From an uncultured Ruminococcus sp. (GTDB lineage Bacteria > Bacillota > Clostridia > Oscillospirales > Acutalibacteraceae): a DNA stretch of 5,349 bases. How positions within the stretch are numbered: the stretch's first letter is position 1; each line of letters starts with the position of its first letter. The notes below the pieces were generated by a model. It did not search any database. It worked only from the letters and a program-made list of their open reading frames with translations, and was not told where the DNA came from. The position numbers and the translations under genes were made by a program. The stretch spans positions 1 through 5,349 of the forward strand of contig UQQD01000042.1 in assembly GCA_900543095.1 (NCBI GenBank), written 5' to 3'. Shown in pieces: positions 1 to 5,295 of this stretch.

Positions 1-263
1 CGGCTAACGGCCGCCGGAGGCGACTCCAGGGATAGTGCAACAGAAAATTACCGCCGAATTTCGGTAAGGATGGAAAGGTGAGGTAAGAGCTCACCGGAGG
101 CAGGGAGACCTGCCTGCCGTGTAAACCCTATTTGAAGCAACACCGTGGTAGGACAATACGCTTGCTCGGCGTGTCCTTAGGAGGTGGCATTGAGCAGTTT
201 CGGCAACGGACTGCCAAGATAGATGGCTGTTCACGACAGAACCCGGCTTACAGATGTAGTCAC
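1..263 (+). ncRNA. rnpB: RNase P RNA (M1 RNA), 3' part, truncated at the left edge
   Basis: Catalytic RNA of ribonuclease P, which removes the 5' leader of precursor tRNAs. The 5' end, including the first conserved region, lies outside the window. Visible hallmarks are the universal core GGATAGTGCAACAGAAA (30-46); a hairpin GGTGAG/CTCACC (77-82 with 90-95) whose loop begins GTAAGAG; a second hairpin GGCAGG/CCTGCC (99-104 with 109-114) capped by a GAGA tetraloop; a stem at 151-161 with 169-176; a P18-like hairpin GCAGT/ACTGC (194-198 with 210-214) capped by GCAA; and the 3' conserved block ending CACGACAGAACCCGGCTTA (about 232-250). The P18-like arm with its GNRA loop suggests the ancestral type A architecture rather than Bacillus type B; this is inference. 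The 3' end is approximate, because the closing P1 helix cannot be checked without the missing 5' strand. A 255-nt open frame crossing this region is not a gene. Confidence 0.96.
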
Positions 264-264
264 A

Positions 265-300
265 AACACCCTCTCATCTTTAGAGAGGGTGTTATTATTA
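265..300 (+). terminator. Intrinsic terminator of rnpB
   Basis: A perfect 11-bp stem, AACACCCTCTC (265-275) with GAGAGGGTGTT (283-293), carries a 7-nt loop and is followed by the T/A-rich tail ATTATTATTATAT. It begins directly after the predicted RNA 3' end, so it most likely ends rnpB transcription. The tail is T-rich but not an unbroken T run. Confidence 0.88.
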
Positions 301-360
301 TATATACGGAAAGATACAAACATATGAAAATAAACGGAAAATTTAAATATTCTATTGCAG

Positions 361-390
361 CCGCCTTTGAAAGGCGGTTATTTTAATTAA
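361..390 (+). terminator. Second GC-rich hairpin with T-rich tail
   Basis: CCGCCTT (361-367) pairs with AAGGCGG (371-377) around a 3-nt loop, followed by TTATTTTAATTAAATTTT. It has the form of a rho-independent terminator on the plus strand. It sits about 70 bp after the rnpB terminator with no convincing gene between, so it is either a back-up terminator or the end of a short unrecognised transcript. The minus-strand exit is less T-rich. Confidence 0.6.
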
Positions 391-632
391 ATTTTGTACT
401 TGACACAAAAGTTTAGCAGTTCACAAAACTGTAAACACTTATATTTTATCAAATGCATTAGCAATTACGTCTTGTGAAAATTTACAAGTATTGAGTGTAA
501 AGATAAAAAATACACATATTATACTTGTTAAAGTCAATAAAAAAACGTGTGAACAATTAGCACAAGTGTAGAATTTTGCCGAAAAAAAGAATATAATTAA
601 AACAATAAATATGACTAACAGGAAGTGAATTT
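378..632. other. AT-rich gene-free region upstream of the XRE regulator, with dyads and a 39-bp spaced motif
   Basis: No coding region is credible here. The stretch holds several dyads: an imperfect one at 411-436 (GTTT, CAGTT then AACTG, AAAC), an 18-bp one at 471-488 (CTTGT...ACAAG), and a 12-bp one at 523-534 (ACTT-gtta-AAGT). The hexamer ACAAGT or its complement ACTTGT starts at 484, 523 and 562, exactly 39 bp apart. CACAA-type half sites also occur at 404, 422, 472 (complement) and 561. This looks like regulatory DNA, perhaps binding the adjacent XRE protein; that is inference. Confidence 0.5.
569..597 (+). promoter_or_regulatory. Candidate promoter of the XRE gene
   Basis: A perfect -10 hexamer TATAAT lies at 592-597. 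The box 17 bp upstream, TAGAAT (569-574), matches the -35 consensus at only three of six positions, so the promoter may be weak or activator-dependent. Transcription would start near 604, giving a leader of about 30 nt. The third copy of the ACAAGT motif (562-567) abuts the -35 position, where a bound regulator could act. Confidence 0.5.
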
Positions 633-1022
633 ATGCCAAAAAGGAAATGCAGTAATGTTGATACTTCTTTTGGAAAGAATATCACAGATTACCGAAAGTT
701 GTGCGGTTTAACTCAGCAGCAGGTTGCCGATATGCTCAACCTTAACCGAACTACCTATACAAAGTACGAAACCGGTGTGTCTGAGCCGAGTATTGAAATT
801 ATGAAAAAGATAGCTTCAATTTTCGGTGTTGATGTGAATGCACTTTTTGATGTTCAGCCGTTTGAATTAACATTTGCAGATTCTGATATGCCTTTGTACA
901 GTCTTTCGAAAGATGAGCAGGAGCTTGTCGGTTTGTATCGTATGTTTAATGATGATGAGAAACAGCGTGTTATGGAATTTATCAGTGAACTAAAGGATGA
1001 CAAAAATAATCCGTTCACTTGA
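633..1022 (+). CDS. XRE-family helix-turn-helix transcriptional regulator
   Basis: A 129-residue small cytoplasmic DNA-binding protein. Residues about 13-73 form a Cro/C1-type HTH domain: the first helices (FGKNITDYRKLCG), the turn opening LTQQQVADMLNLN (about 26-38), the recognition helix NRTTYTKYETG (38-48), then the usual EPSIEIMKKIASIFGV segment. A short acidic linker (74-88) leads to an amphipathic C-terminal helix region, LSKDEQELVGLYRMFNDDEK (91-110) and onward, a tail common in Firmicutes XRE regulators and probably used for dimerisation. The start is supported by AGGAAGTG (620-627) five bases before ATG. It has no partner toxin, protease or integrase gene nearby, so it is unlikely to be a phage repressor or antitoxin here. 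No classical terminator follows, so its transcript may read into rpsO. Its target genes are unknown; autoregulation through the upstream repeats is inference. Confidence 0.93.
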   Translation: MPKRKCSNVDTSFGKNITDYRKLCGLTQQQVADMLNLNRTTYTKYETGVSEPSIEIMKKIASIFGVDVNALFDVQPFELTFADSDMPLYSLSKDEQELVGLYRMFNDDEKQRVMEFISELKDDKNNPFT

Positions 1023-1038
1023 TTTTTTTAAAAAAGTC

Positions 1039-1067
1039 TTTACATTTTGGCACAAGTATGCTAAAAT
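1039..1067 (+). promoter_or_regulatory. Promoter of rpsO (extended -10)
   Basis: -35 TTTACA (1039-1044), a 17-bp spacer, and -10 TAAAAT (1062-1067) preceded by TGC, which makes an extended -10. The start would be near 1074, giving a leader of about 98 nt. The spacer contains CACAAGT (1051-1057), the same motif that recurs upstream of the XRE gene, so a protein bound there would block RNA polymerase directly. Confidence 0.78.
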
Positions 1068-1077
1068 ATAACAGTTG

Positions 1078-1164
1078 ACCTACGCCTCGGAGCAGGGGAT
1101 AAGCCGCAATGCGGAATTTCACAGCCCTGTCCTGGGACATAAGGCAAAATTTATAAAAAGGTGG
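1078..1164 (+). promoter_or_regulatory. Structured rpsO mRNA leader, probable S15 autoregulatory element
   Basis: This GC-richer stretch between promoter and start codon folds well by eye. CAGGG (1093-1097) pairs with CCCTG (1125-1129) and encloses a hairpin CCGC/GCGG (1104-1107 with 1111-1114). GCCT (1084-1087) can pair with AGGC (1142-1145) as an outer stem. TGTC/GACA (1128-1131 with 1136-1139) is a further hairpin that competes with the 3' side of the CAGGG stem at 1128-1129. ACCT (1078-1081) can also pair with the AGGT of the ribosome binding site (1159-1162). In many bacteria S15 represses its own translation by binding a junction in its mRNA leader, and several unrelated leader folds are known. 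The position and mutually exclusive pairings fit that role. I cannot assign it to a specific published class. Confidence 0.62.
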
Positions 1165-1171
1165 AATAACA

Positions 1172-1435
1172 ATGTTAAAAGAAGAAAAGCAGGCAATCAT
1201 TGCCGAATATGCAACTCACGAGGGCGACACAGGTTCTCCCGAAGTACAGATCGCACTTCTCACAAAGAGAATCAATGACCTTACCGAGCACCTCAAGATT
1301 CATAAGAAAGACCATCACAGCAGACGCGGACTTCTTATGATGGTTGGTCAGAGAAGAAGCCTTCTCGGTTACCTCAAACAGGTAGATATTGAAAGATACC
1401 GTGCAATTATTGCAAGACTTGGTATCCGTAAGTAA
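1172..1435 (+). CDS. rpsO: 30S ribosomal protein S15
   Basis: A primary rRNA-binding protein of the small subunit. It binds the three-way junction of helices 20-22 in the 16S central domain and starts assembly of the platform. The 87-residue product has the usual length and fold: four helices with the signature GDTGSPEVQIALLTKRI (18-34), the LTEHLKIHKKDHHSRRGLL block (37-55) containing the RNA-binding H/D/S residues, and the C-terminal GQRRSLLGYLK and YRAIIARLGIRK (76-87). AAGGTGG (1158-1164) precedes the ATG by seven bases. It has its own promoter and structured leader, and a terminator separates it from pnp. The rpsO-pnp order is shared widely among bacteria. Confidence 0.99.
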   Translation: MLKEEKQAIIAEYATHEGDTGSPEVQIALLTKRINDLTEHLKIHKKDHHSRRGLLMMVGQRRSLLGYLKQVDIERYRAIIARLGIRK

Positions 1436-1445
1436 TCAGACAGTC

Positions 1446-1482
1446 AGGGCAAGCGAAAGCTTGCCCTAAATTTGGTTTTTTT
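1446..1482 (+). terminator. Intrinsic terminator between rpsO and pnp
   Basis: A perfect 9-bp stem, AGGGCAAGC (1446-1454) with GCTTGCCCT (1459-1467), carries a stable GAAA tetraloop and begins 11 bp after the rpsO stop. It is followed by AAATTTGG and then seven T. The T run is displaced by a few bases, so partial read-through into pnp is possible, as in the classical rpsO-pnp operon. Confidence 0.82.
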
Positions 1483-1530
1483 CGGGGTTTTATCTGATGC
1501 CCTTTAGCGGTAAAACGATTAAATAAACGG

Positions 1531-1590
1531 TTGACAAAAGGGCTTTGTTTAATGGTTTTATTGCTAAATCGGCGTAAAATCCCGTAAAAT
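1531..1590 (+). promoter_or_regulatory. Candidate pnp promoter region
   Basis: A perfect -35 TTGACA lies at 1531-1536. The best partner -10, TTTTAT (1556-1561), gives a long 19-bp spacer. A second candidate is TTGCTA (1561-1566) with TAAAAT (1585-1590) at 18 bp, which would start near 1597. The octamer CGTAAAAT occurs twice one helical turn apart (1573-1580 and 1583-1590) and overlaps the second -10. At least one promoter here is likely, but which is used cannot be told by eye. Confidence 0.45.
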
Positions 1591-1598
1591 AATAAAGT

Positions 1599-1611
1599 GA
1601 AGTTAAACTTC
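1599..1611 (+). repeat. Short inverted repeat in the pnp leader
   Basis: GAAGT (1599-1603) and ACTTC (1607-1611) can form a 5-bp hairpin with a TAA loop, ending two bases before the AAAGGA ribosome binding site. A transcript from the TAAAAT at 1585-1590 would begin with this hairpin at its 5' end. It may affect leader stability or translation, but it is short enough to be chance. Confidence 0.4.
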
Positions 1612-1626
1612 GGAAAGGATTTTACA

Positions 1627-3834
1627 ATGAACAAAATGATGACATTCGATAAGTACAGAGTGTTTGAGACTGAATTTGCAGGCAGACCTCTCAAAGTTGA
1701 AACAGGCAAGATGACTCAGCTTGCAAACGGTGCGTGCCTTGTGCATTACGGCGACACTACCGTACACGTTGCCGTTACAGCATCGGCAAAACCGAGGGAG
1801 GGCGTTGACTTTTTCCCGCTTTCGGTAGATTATGAAGAAAAAATGTACTCGGTAGGAAAAATCCCCGGCTCTTATCTCAAGAGAGAGGGCAGACCTTCGG
1901 AAAAAGCAATTCTTACAAGCCGCGTTATCGACCGTCCTATCCGTCCGCTCTTTGACAAGAGTATGCGTAACGATGTTTCGATAGTTTGTACCGTTATGAG
2001 CGTAGACCCCGATTGCCAGCCTGAAATTGTTGCAATGATCGGTGCGTCTATTGCAATTTCAATTTCCGATGTTCCGTGGAACGGACCAATCTCGGGCTGT
2101 TCTGTAGGTATGATAGACGGAGAGTATATCATCAACCCCAACGAGGAACAGAGAAAGCTTTCTCAAATGGCAACAACCGTTGCTTCAACAAGCTCAAGAA
2201 TCGCAATGATCGAAGCAGGCGCAAACTGCGTTTCCGATGACGAAATGTACAATGCTATTATGGCAGGTCACGAGGCTAACCAGAAGATTATTAAGTTTAT
2301 CGAAGAAATAAAAGCGGAAATCGGCAAGCCAAAGTTTGAATTTGCAAGTCTTGAGCCTGATCACGATATGTTTGAGGCTATCAAAGCATTTGCGGAGGAG
2401 GACGTTAAAGCGGCCCTTGATACCGACGATAAAACAGTTCGTGACGAACGCTTAAAGCCTATCTATGAAGCTGTACACGAAAAGTTTGATGAAATATATC
2501 CCGAAAGTGAAGCTCTCATCGACGAGTGCCTTTACAAAACTCAGAAGTTTATCGTTCGCCGCTGGCTTCTTGATGAACAGAAACGTGTTGACGGCAGAGG
2601 TATGGATGATATTCGTCCTCTTGCTTCCGAAGTCGGCGTGATTCCGAGAGTTCACGGTTCTGGAATGTTCACAAGAGGACAGACTCAGGTGCTTACAATC
2701 GCAACTTTGGGCCCTGTATCCGACAAACAGCTTCTTGACGGTATTGACGGCGAAACCGAAAAGAGATATATTCACCACTACAATTTCCCGAGCTATTCCG
2801 TAGGCGAAACAAAGCCGAGCCGCGGTCCGGGCAGACGTGAGATCGGTCACGGCGCTCTTGCCGAACGTGCTCTTGTACCGGTTATTCCGTCGGTAGAAGA
2901 ATTTCCGTATGCCCTCAGGCTTGTATCCGAGGTTCTTTCGTCAAACGGTTCAACCTCTCAGGGTTCAATCTGCGGTTCAACACTTGCGCTTATGGACGCC
3001 GGTGTTCCGATTAAAGAGCCTGTTGCAGGTATTTCCTGCGGACTTATCACGGAGGGCGACCGTTGGATGACGATGGTAGATATTCAGGGACTTGAAGATT
3101 TCTTCGGCGATATGGACTTTAAGGTTGCAGGTACTCATACCGGTATCACTGCAATTCAGATGGATCTCAAGATCAGCGGACTTACTCCCGAAATGGTTAA
3201 AGAAGCACTTGCAAAAACTCACAAGGCTCGTAACTATATCCTTGACGAAGTAATGCTCAAGGCCATTGCAGAACCGAGAGCAGAGCTTTCTCCATATGCT
3301 CCAAAGATGTTTACAACTACTATTCCTGCCGATAAGATCAGCGAGGTTATCGGCAAGAGCGGTAAGGTCATCAAGGAAATTCAGGCAGAATGTGATGTTA
3401 AGGTTGACATTGAGGAAGACGGCGAAGTCGGACAGGTATTTGTATCAGGTCTTGATACCGATAAGTGCAAACGTGCTATTGAGATAATCAAAACCATCGC
3501 TGTTGACCCTGAGCCGGGCGCAATATACCTCGGCAAAGTAACAAGAATTATGGACTTTGGCGCATTTGTAGAAATTGCTCCGGGAAAAGAAGGACTTGTA
3601 CACATTTCTCAGCTTGACGTAAAGCGCACAGATAAGGTAACCGATGTTGTAAGTGTCGGGGATATTATCCGCGTTAAGGTTATGGAAATTGATGACAAGG
3701 GCAGACTTAATCTTTCCCGTCGTCAGGTTCTTATTGATGTTGACGGTCTTACTCCCGAAAACGATGTAGATGATCCAAGACCTTCACGCCCACACAGACC
3801 TAGGGGCAACTACAACCGTAACGGAAGAAGATAA
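1627..3834 (+). CDS. pnp: Polyribonucleotide nucleotidyltransferase (PNPase)
   Basis: A phosphorolytic 3'-to-5' exoribonuclease, a ring-shaped trimer central to mRNA decay, which can also add heteropolymeric tails. The product is 735 residues, slightly longer than the roughly 700-710 of E. coli and B. subtilis, and intact. The first RNase PH domain spans about 12-145, with FFPLSVDYEEKMYSVGKIPG (62-81) and the RPSEKAILTSRVIDRPIRPLF block (89-109). A helical linker follows (about 150-230). The second, catalytic RNase PH domain covers about 315-550, with SSNGSTSQGSICGSTLALMD (438-457) and LEDFFGDMDFKVAG; D491 and D497 correspond to E. coli D486 and D492. The KH domain (about 560-622) carries the loop GKSG (576-579), and the S1 domain (about 631-698) contains KVTRIMDFGAFVEI. 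A basic tail (719-735) ends the protein. I prefer ATG 1627 to the in-frame GTG at 1597, because AAAGGA (1614-1619) sits seven bases before it. Confidence 0.99.
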   Translation: MNKMMTFDKYRVFETEFAGRPLKVETGKMTQLANGACLVHYGDTTVHVAVTASAKPREGVDFFPLSVDYEEKMYSVGKIPGSYLKREGRPSEKAILTSRVIDRPIRPLFDKSMRNDVSIVCTVMSVDPDCQPEIVAMIGASIAISISDVPWNGPISGCSVGMIDGEYIINPNEEQRKLSQMATTVASTSSRIAMIEAGANCVSDDEMYNAIMAGHEANQKIIKFIEEIKAEIGKPKFEFASLEPDHDMFEAIKAFAEEDVKAALDTDDKTVRDERLKPIYEAVHEKFDEIYPESEALIDECLYKTQKFIVRRWLLDEQKRVDGRGMDDIRPLASEVGVIPRVHGSGMFTRGQTQVLTIATLGPVSDKQLLDGIDGETEKRYIHHYNFPSYSVGETKPSRGPGRREIGHGALAERALVPVIPSVEEFPYALRLVSEVLSSNGSTSQGSICGSTLALMDAGVPIKEPVAGISCGLITEGDRWMTMVDIQGLEDFFGDMDFKVAGTHTGITAIQMDLKISGLTPEMVKEALAKTHKARNYILDEVMLKAIAEPRAELSPYAPKMFTTTIPADKISEVIGKSGKVIKEIQAECDVKVDIEEDGEVGQVFVSGLDTDKCKRAIEIIKTIAVDPEPGAIYLGKVTRIMDFGAFVEIAPGKEGLVHISQLDVKRTDKVTDVVSVGDIIRVKVMEIDDKGRLNLSRRQVLIDVDGLTPENDVDDPRPSRPHRPRGNYNRNGRR

Positions 3835-3846
3835 CAGAAAAAATAA

Positions 3847-3880
3847 GGCAGTCGTTAAATGCGGCTGCCGTTAATTTTTG
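3847..3880 (+). terminator. Intrinsic terminator of pnp
   Basis: GGCAGTCG (3847-3854) pairs with CGGCTGCC (3862-3869), with one T-G wobble and a 7-nt loop, followed by GTTAATTTTT. It begins 13 bp after the pnp stop codon. Confidence 0.82.
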
Positions 3881-3882
3881 AA

Positions 3883-3924
3883 TTCAAATAAAAGAAAGGT
3901 CGGAACATCAGCTGTTCCGACCTT
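3883..3924 (-). terminator. Intrinsic terminator of ilvE
   Basis: A perfect 12-bp inverted repeat, AAGGTCGGAACA (3896-3907) and TGTTCCGACCTT (3913-3924), has a 5-nt loop. Read on the minus strand, the hairpin is followed by TTTCTTTTATTT, the T-rich exit expected for ilvE. It begins 20 bp past the ilvE stop codon. On the plus strand the exit is less T-rich, though the stem could add a block to pnp read-through. Confidence 0.87.
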
Positions 3925-3943
3925 ATGTGCTTTTAGGTTACGT

Positions 3944-4969
3944 TTATTTAATTTCTTTTATCCAGTCTTCGGGAGCTTCAATTTTGCCCATTTGGATACC
4001 TGTAAGAGTTTCATACAGCTTTCTTGTAATCGGTCCCATTTCTTCCATTCCGCTTGGGAAACAGATTTCTTTGCCGTGGTCGTTGATTTTGCCTACAGGC
4101 GAAATAACTGCCGCCGTGCCGCAAAGACCACATTCGGCAAAGTCCTTTACCTCGTCAAAATAAACCTCACGCTCTTCGGTTTCAAGTCCGAGATAATGTT
4201 CTGCAACATACATAAGCGAGCGCCTTGTGATTGACGGGAGTATGCTGTTTGACTTAGGTGTAACTACCTTGTTGTCCTTTGTAACGAACAGGAAGTTTGC
4301 ACCGCCTGTTTCTTCAACCTTTGTTCGTGTTGCGGCGTCAAGGTACATATTTTCATCAAAGCCCTCCTGATGTGCCGTAACAATAGCGTGCAGGCTCATT
4401 GCATAGTTAAGACCTGCCTTAATATGACCTGTGCCGTGAGGTGCGGCTCTGTCAAAATCAGAAACCTTGATTGTAATTGGCTTTGCGCCGCCCTTAAAGT
4501 ACGGACCAACGGGCGTGGTAAAAATTCTGAATTGATACTCGTCGGCAGGCTTAACGCCGATAACAGCCGAAGAACCGAACATATACGGGCGGATATAAAG
4601 CGTTGCGCCTGTTCCGTAAGGAGGAACAAAGTCGGCGTTAGCTTTTACTACTCTGCAAACCGCGTCAACAAATTTGTCCTTGGGGAATACAGGCATTTCA
4701 AGGCGCTTACAGCTATCCTCCATACGCTGAGCATTGAGGTCGGGTCTGAAAACAACAATTCTGCCGTCAGCCGTTGTGTAGGCTTTCATACCCTCAAAGC
4801 AGGTCTGAGCGTATTGAAAAACACCCGCACATTCGTTGATTGAAACTGTTGCATCCTCGGTCATAACGCCGTCGTCCCACTTGCCGTCTTTATAATTTGC
4901 CACAAATCTTTCGCCTGTTTTAATATATGCAAAACCAAGATTTGACCAGTCAATGTTTTGTTTTCCCAT
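3944..4969 (-). CDS. ilvE: Branched-chain amino acid aminotransferase (type II)
   Basis: A cytoplasmic PLP enzyme that interconverts leucine, isoleucine and valine with their 2-oxo acids, using 2-oxoglutarate/glutamate; it is the last step of their synthesis or the first of their breakdown. The 341 residues match the fold-type IV BCAT family, specifically the eukaryote-like type II group. Visible landmarks are FQYAQTCFEGMKAY (51-64); VFRPDLNAQRM (73-83) with R75 for the PLP phosphate; LYIRPYMFG (124-132); GTGHIKAGLNY (179-189) with the Schiff-base lysine K184; the substrate/cofactor segment VEETGGANFLFV (218-229) with E220 facing the PLP nitrogen; and CGTAAVISPVGKI (283-295). Residue roles come from alignment by eye to E. 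coli IlvE and human BCATm. GAAGGGAAGT lies about eight bases before the ATG. It is a single-gene unit converging on pnp, with no other ilv/leu gene in the window, so its pathway direction is not set by context. Confidence 0.97.
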   Translation of the reverse strand: MGKQNIDWSNLGFAYIKTGERFVANYKDGKWDDGVMTEDATVSINECAGVFQYAQTCFEGMKAYTTADGRIVVFRPDLNAQRMEDSCKRLEMPVFPKDKFVDAVCRVVKANADFVPPYGTGATLYIRPYMFGSSAVIGVKPADEYQFRIFTTPVGPYFKGGAKPITIKVSDFDRAAPHGTGHIKAGLNYAMSLHAIVTAHQEGFDENMYLDAATRTKVEETGGANFLFVTKDNKVVTPKSNSILPSITRRSLMYVAEHYLGLETEEREVYFDEVKDFAECGLCGTAAVISPVGKINDHGKEICFPSGMEEMGPITRKLYETLTGIQMGKIEAPEDWIKEIK

Positions 4970-5001
4970 TGTGATTACTTCCCTTCAAAGTTTATAACTT
5001 T

Positions 5002-5031
5002 ATTTTAGCACCGAAATGCAGGTTTTGTCAA
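5002..5031 (-). promoter_or_regulatory. Promoter of ilvE
   Basis: On the minus strand there is a perfect -35 TTGACA (5026-5031), an 18-bp spacer, and -10 TAAAAT (5002-5007) preceded by TGC. This is the same TGCTAAAAT extended -10 as at rpsO. The start would be near 4995, leaving a leader of only about 26 nt, too short for a T-box or attenuator. A 6-bp dyad, AAAGTT/AACTTT (4987-4992 and 4996-5001), covers the predicted start and could be an operator. Confidence 0.8.
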
Positions 5032-5230
5032 CGATACTTGCAAAAATACGGACGTTTTTCAGAAATAAATATAAATCGGAGCAGAGCTTTGTTTTGCTTA
5101 CGGCAGATAGCAAACAGTGCTGCCTGATATGTGCAGACAACTGCACATTAATTATTTTTCAGTTATAGAATTATAATTGGTGCTAATTGTAAAAGCATCA
5201 GATTGCCGCTGAAAAAATTGTAAAAAGGTA
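5032..5230. other. Gene-free spacer between the divergent ilvE and tRNA-Arg promoters
   Basis: No plausible coding frame is seen. The stretch contains GC-bearing hairpins at 5102-5124 (GGC/GCC enclosing AGCA/TGCT) and 5129-5148, the latter terminator-like on the plus strand. TTTTTCAGAAA (5055-5065) partly resembles a CodY box. No convincing plus-strand promoter for an upstream transcript was found. Confidence 0.45.
5129..5160 (+). terminator. Orphan intrinsic terminator
   Basis: A perfect 8-bp stem, ATGTGCAG (5129-5136) with CTGCACAT (5141-5148), has loop ACAA and is followed by TAATTATTTTTC. It has the form of a rho-independent terminator on the plus strand; the minus-strand exit is not T-rich. 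No gene ends upstream of it on this strand, so it may close a small untranslated RNA or insulate the tRNA unit. Confidence 0.6.
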
Positions 5231-5258
5231 TTGACAAAAGCTCGCATTATGATATAAT
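5231..5258 (+). promoter_or_regulatory. Strong promoter of the tRNA-Arg gene
   Basis: Both hexamers are perfect, TTGACA (5231-5236) and TATAAT (5253-5258), separated by 16 bp, with a TG one base before the -10. The start would be near 5265, about 30 nt before the mature tRNA. This strength is typical of stable RNA promoters. Confidence 0.9.
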
Positions 5259-5295
5259 AAATAAGCTGTACGATTTAACATATCACAGTAGAACT

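Noticed and set aside
132..386. 84-codon plus-strand open frame
   Set aside because: Most of it lies within the RNase P RNA core and its terminator; it has no ribosome binding site and no recognisable protein features.
611..628. Five-codon leader peptide overlapping the XRE ribosome binding site
   Set aside because: It has no ribosome binding site of its own and no regulatory codon pattern; an ATG-to-stop this short occurs by chance.
1597..1626. Upstream GTG start giving a 745-residue PNPase
   Set aside because: No ribosome binding site precedes it. The AAAGGA site lies between it and the ATG at 1627, and PNPases normally start near the latter.
1407..1709. 100-codon minus-strand open frame spanning the rpsO terminator and pnp start
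   Set aside because: It crosses a terminator, the promoter region and the starts and ends of two genes; it is not coding.
2452..2850. 132-codon minus-strand open frame within pnp
   Set aside because: It is antisense to the conserved PNPase core and shows no ribosome binding site or domain signature.
4370..4843. 157-codon plus-strand open frame opposite ilvE
   Set aside because: It is antisense to a well-conserved aminotransferase, with a cysteine- and arginine-rich, low-information translation typical of shadow frames.
4970..5001. T-box or leader-peptide attenuator for ilvE
   Set aside because: The predicted ilvE leader is only about 26 nt, with room for a small dyad but no T-box specifier, antiterminator or regulatory peptide.
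5180..5190. GTGCTAATTGT, an 11-bp inverse match to 554-564
   Set aside because: Several 11-mer matches are expected by chance in a window this size with both strands considered, especially in AT-rich spacers.
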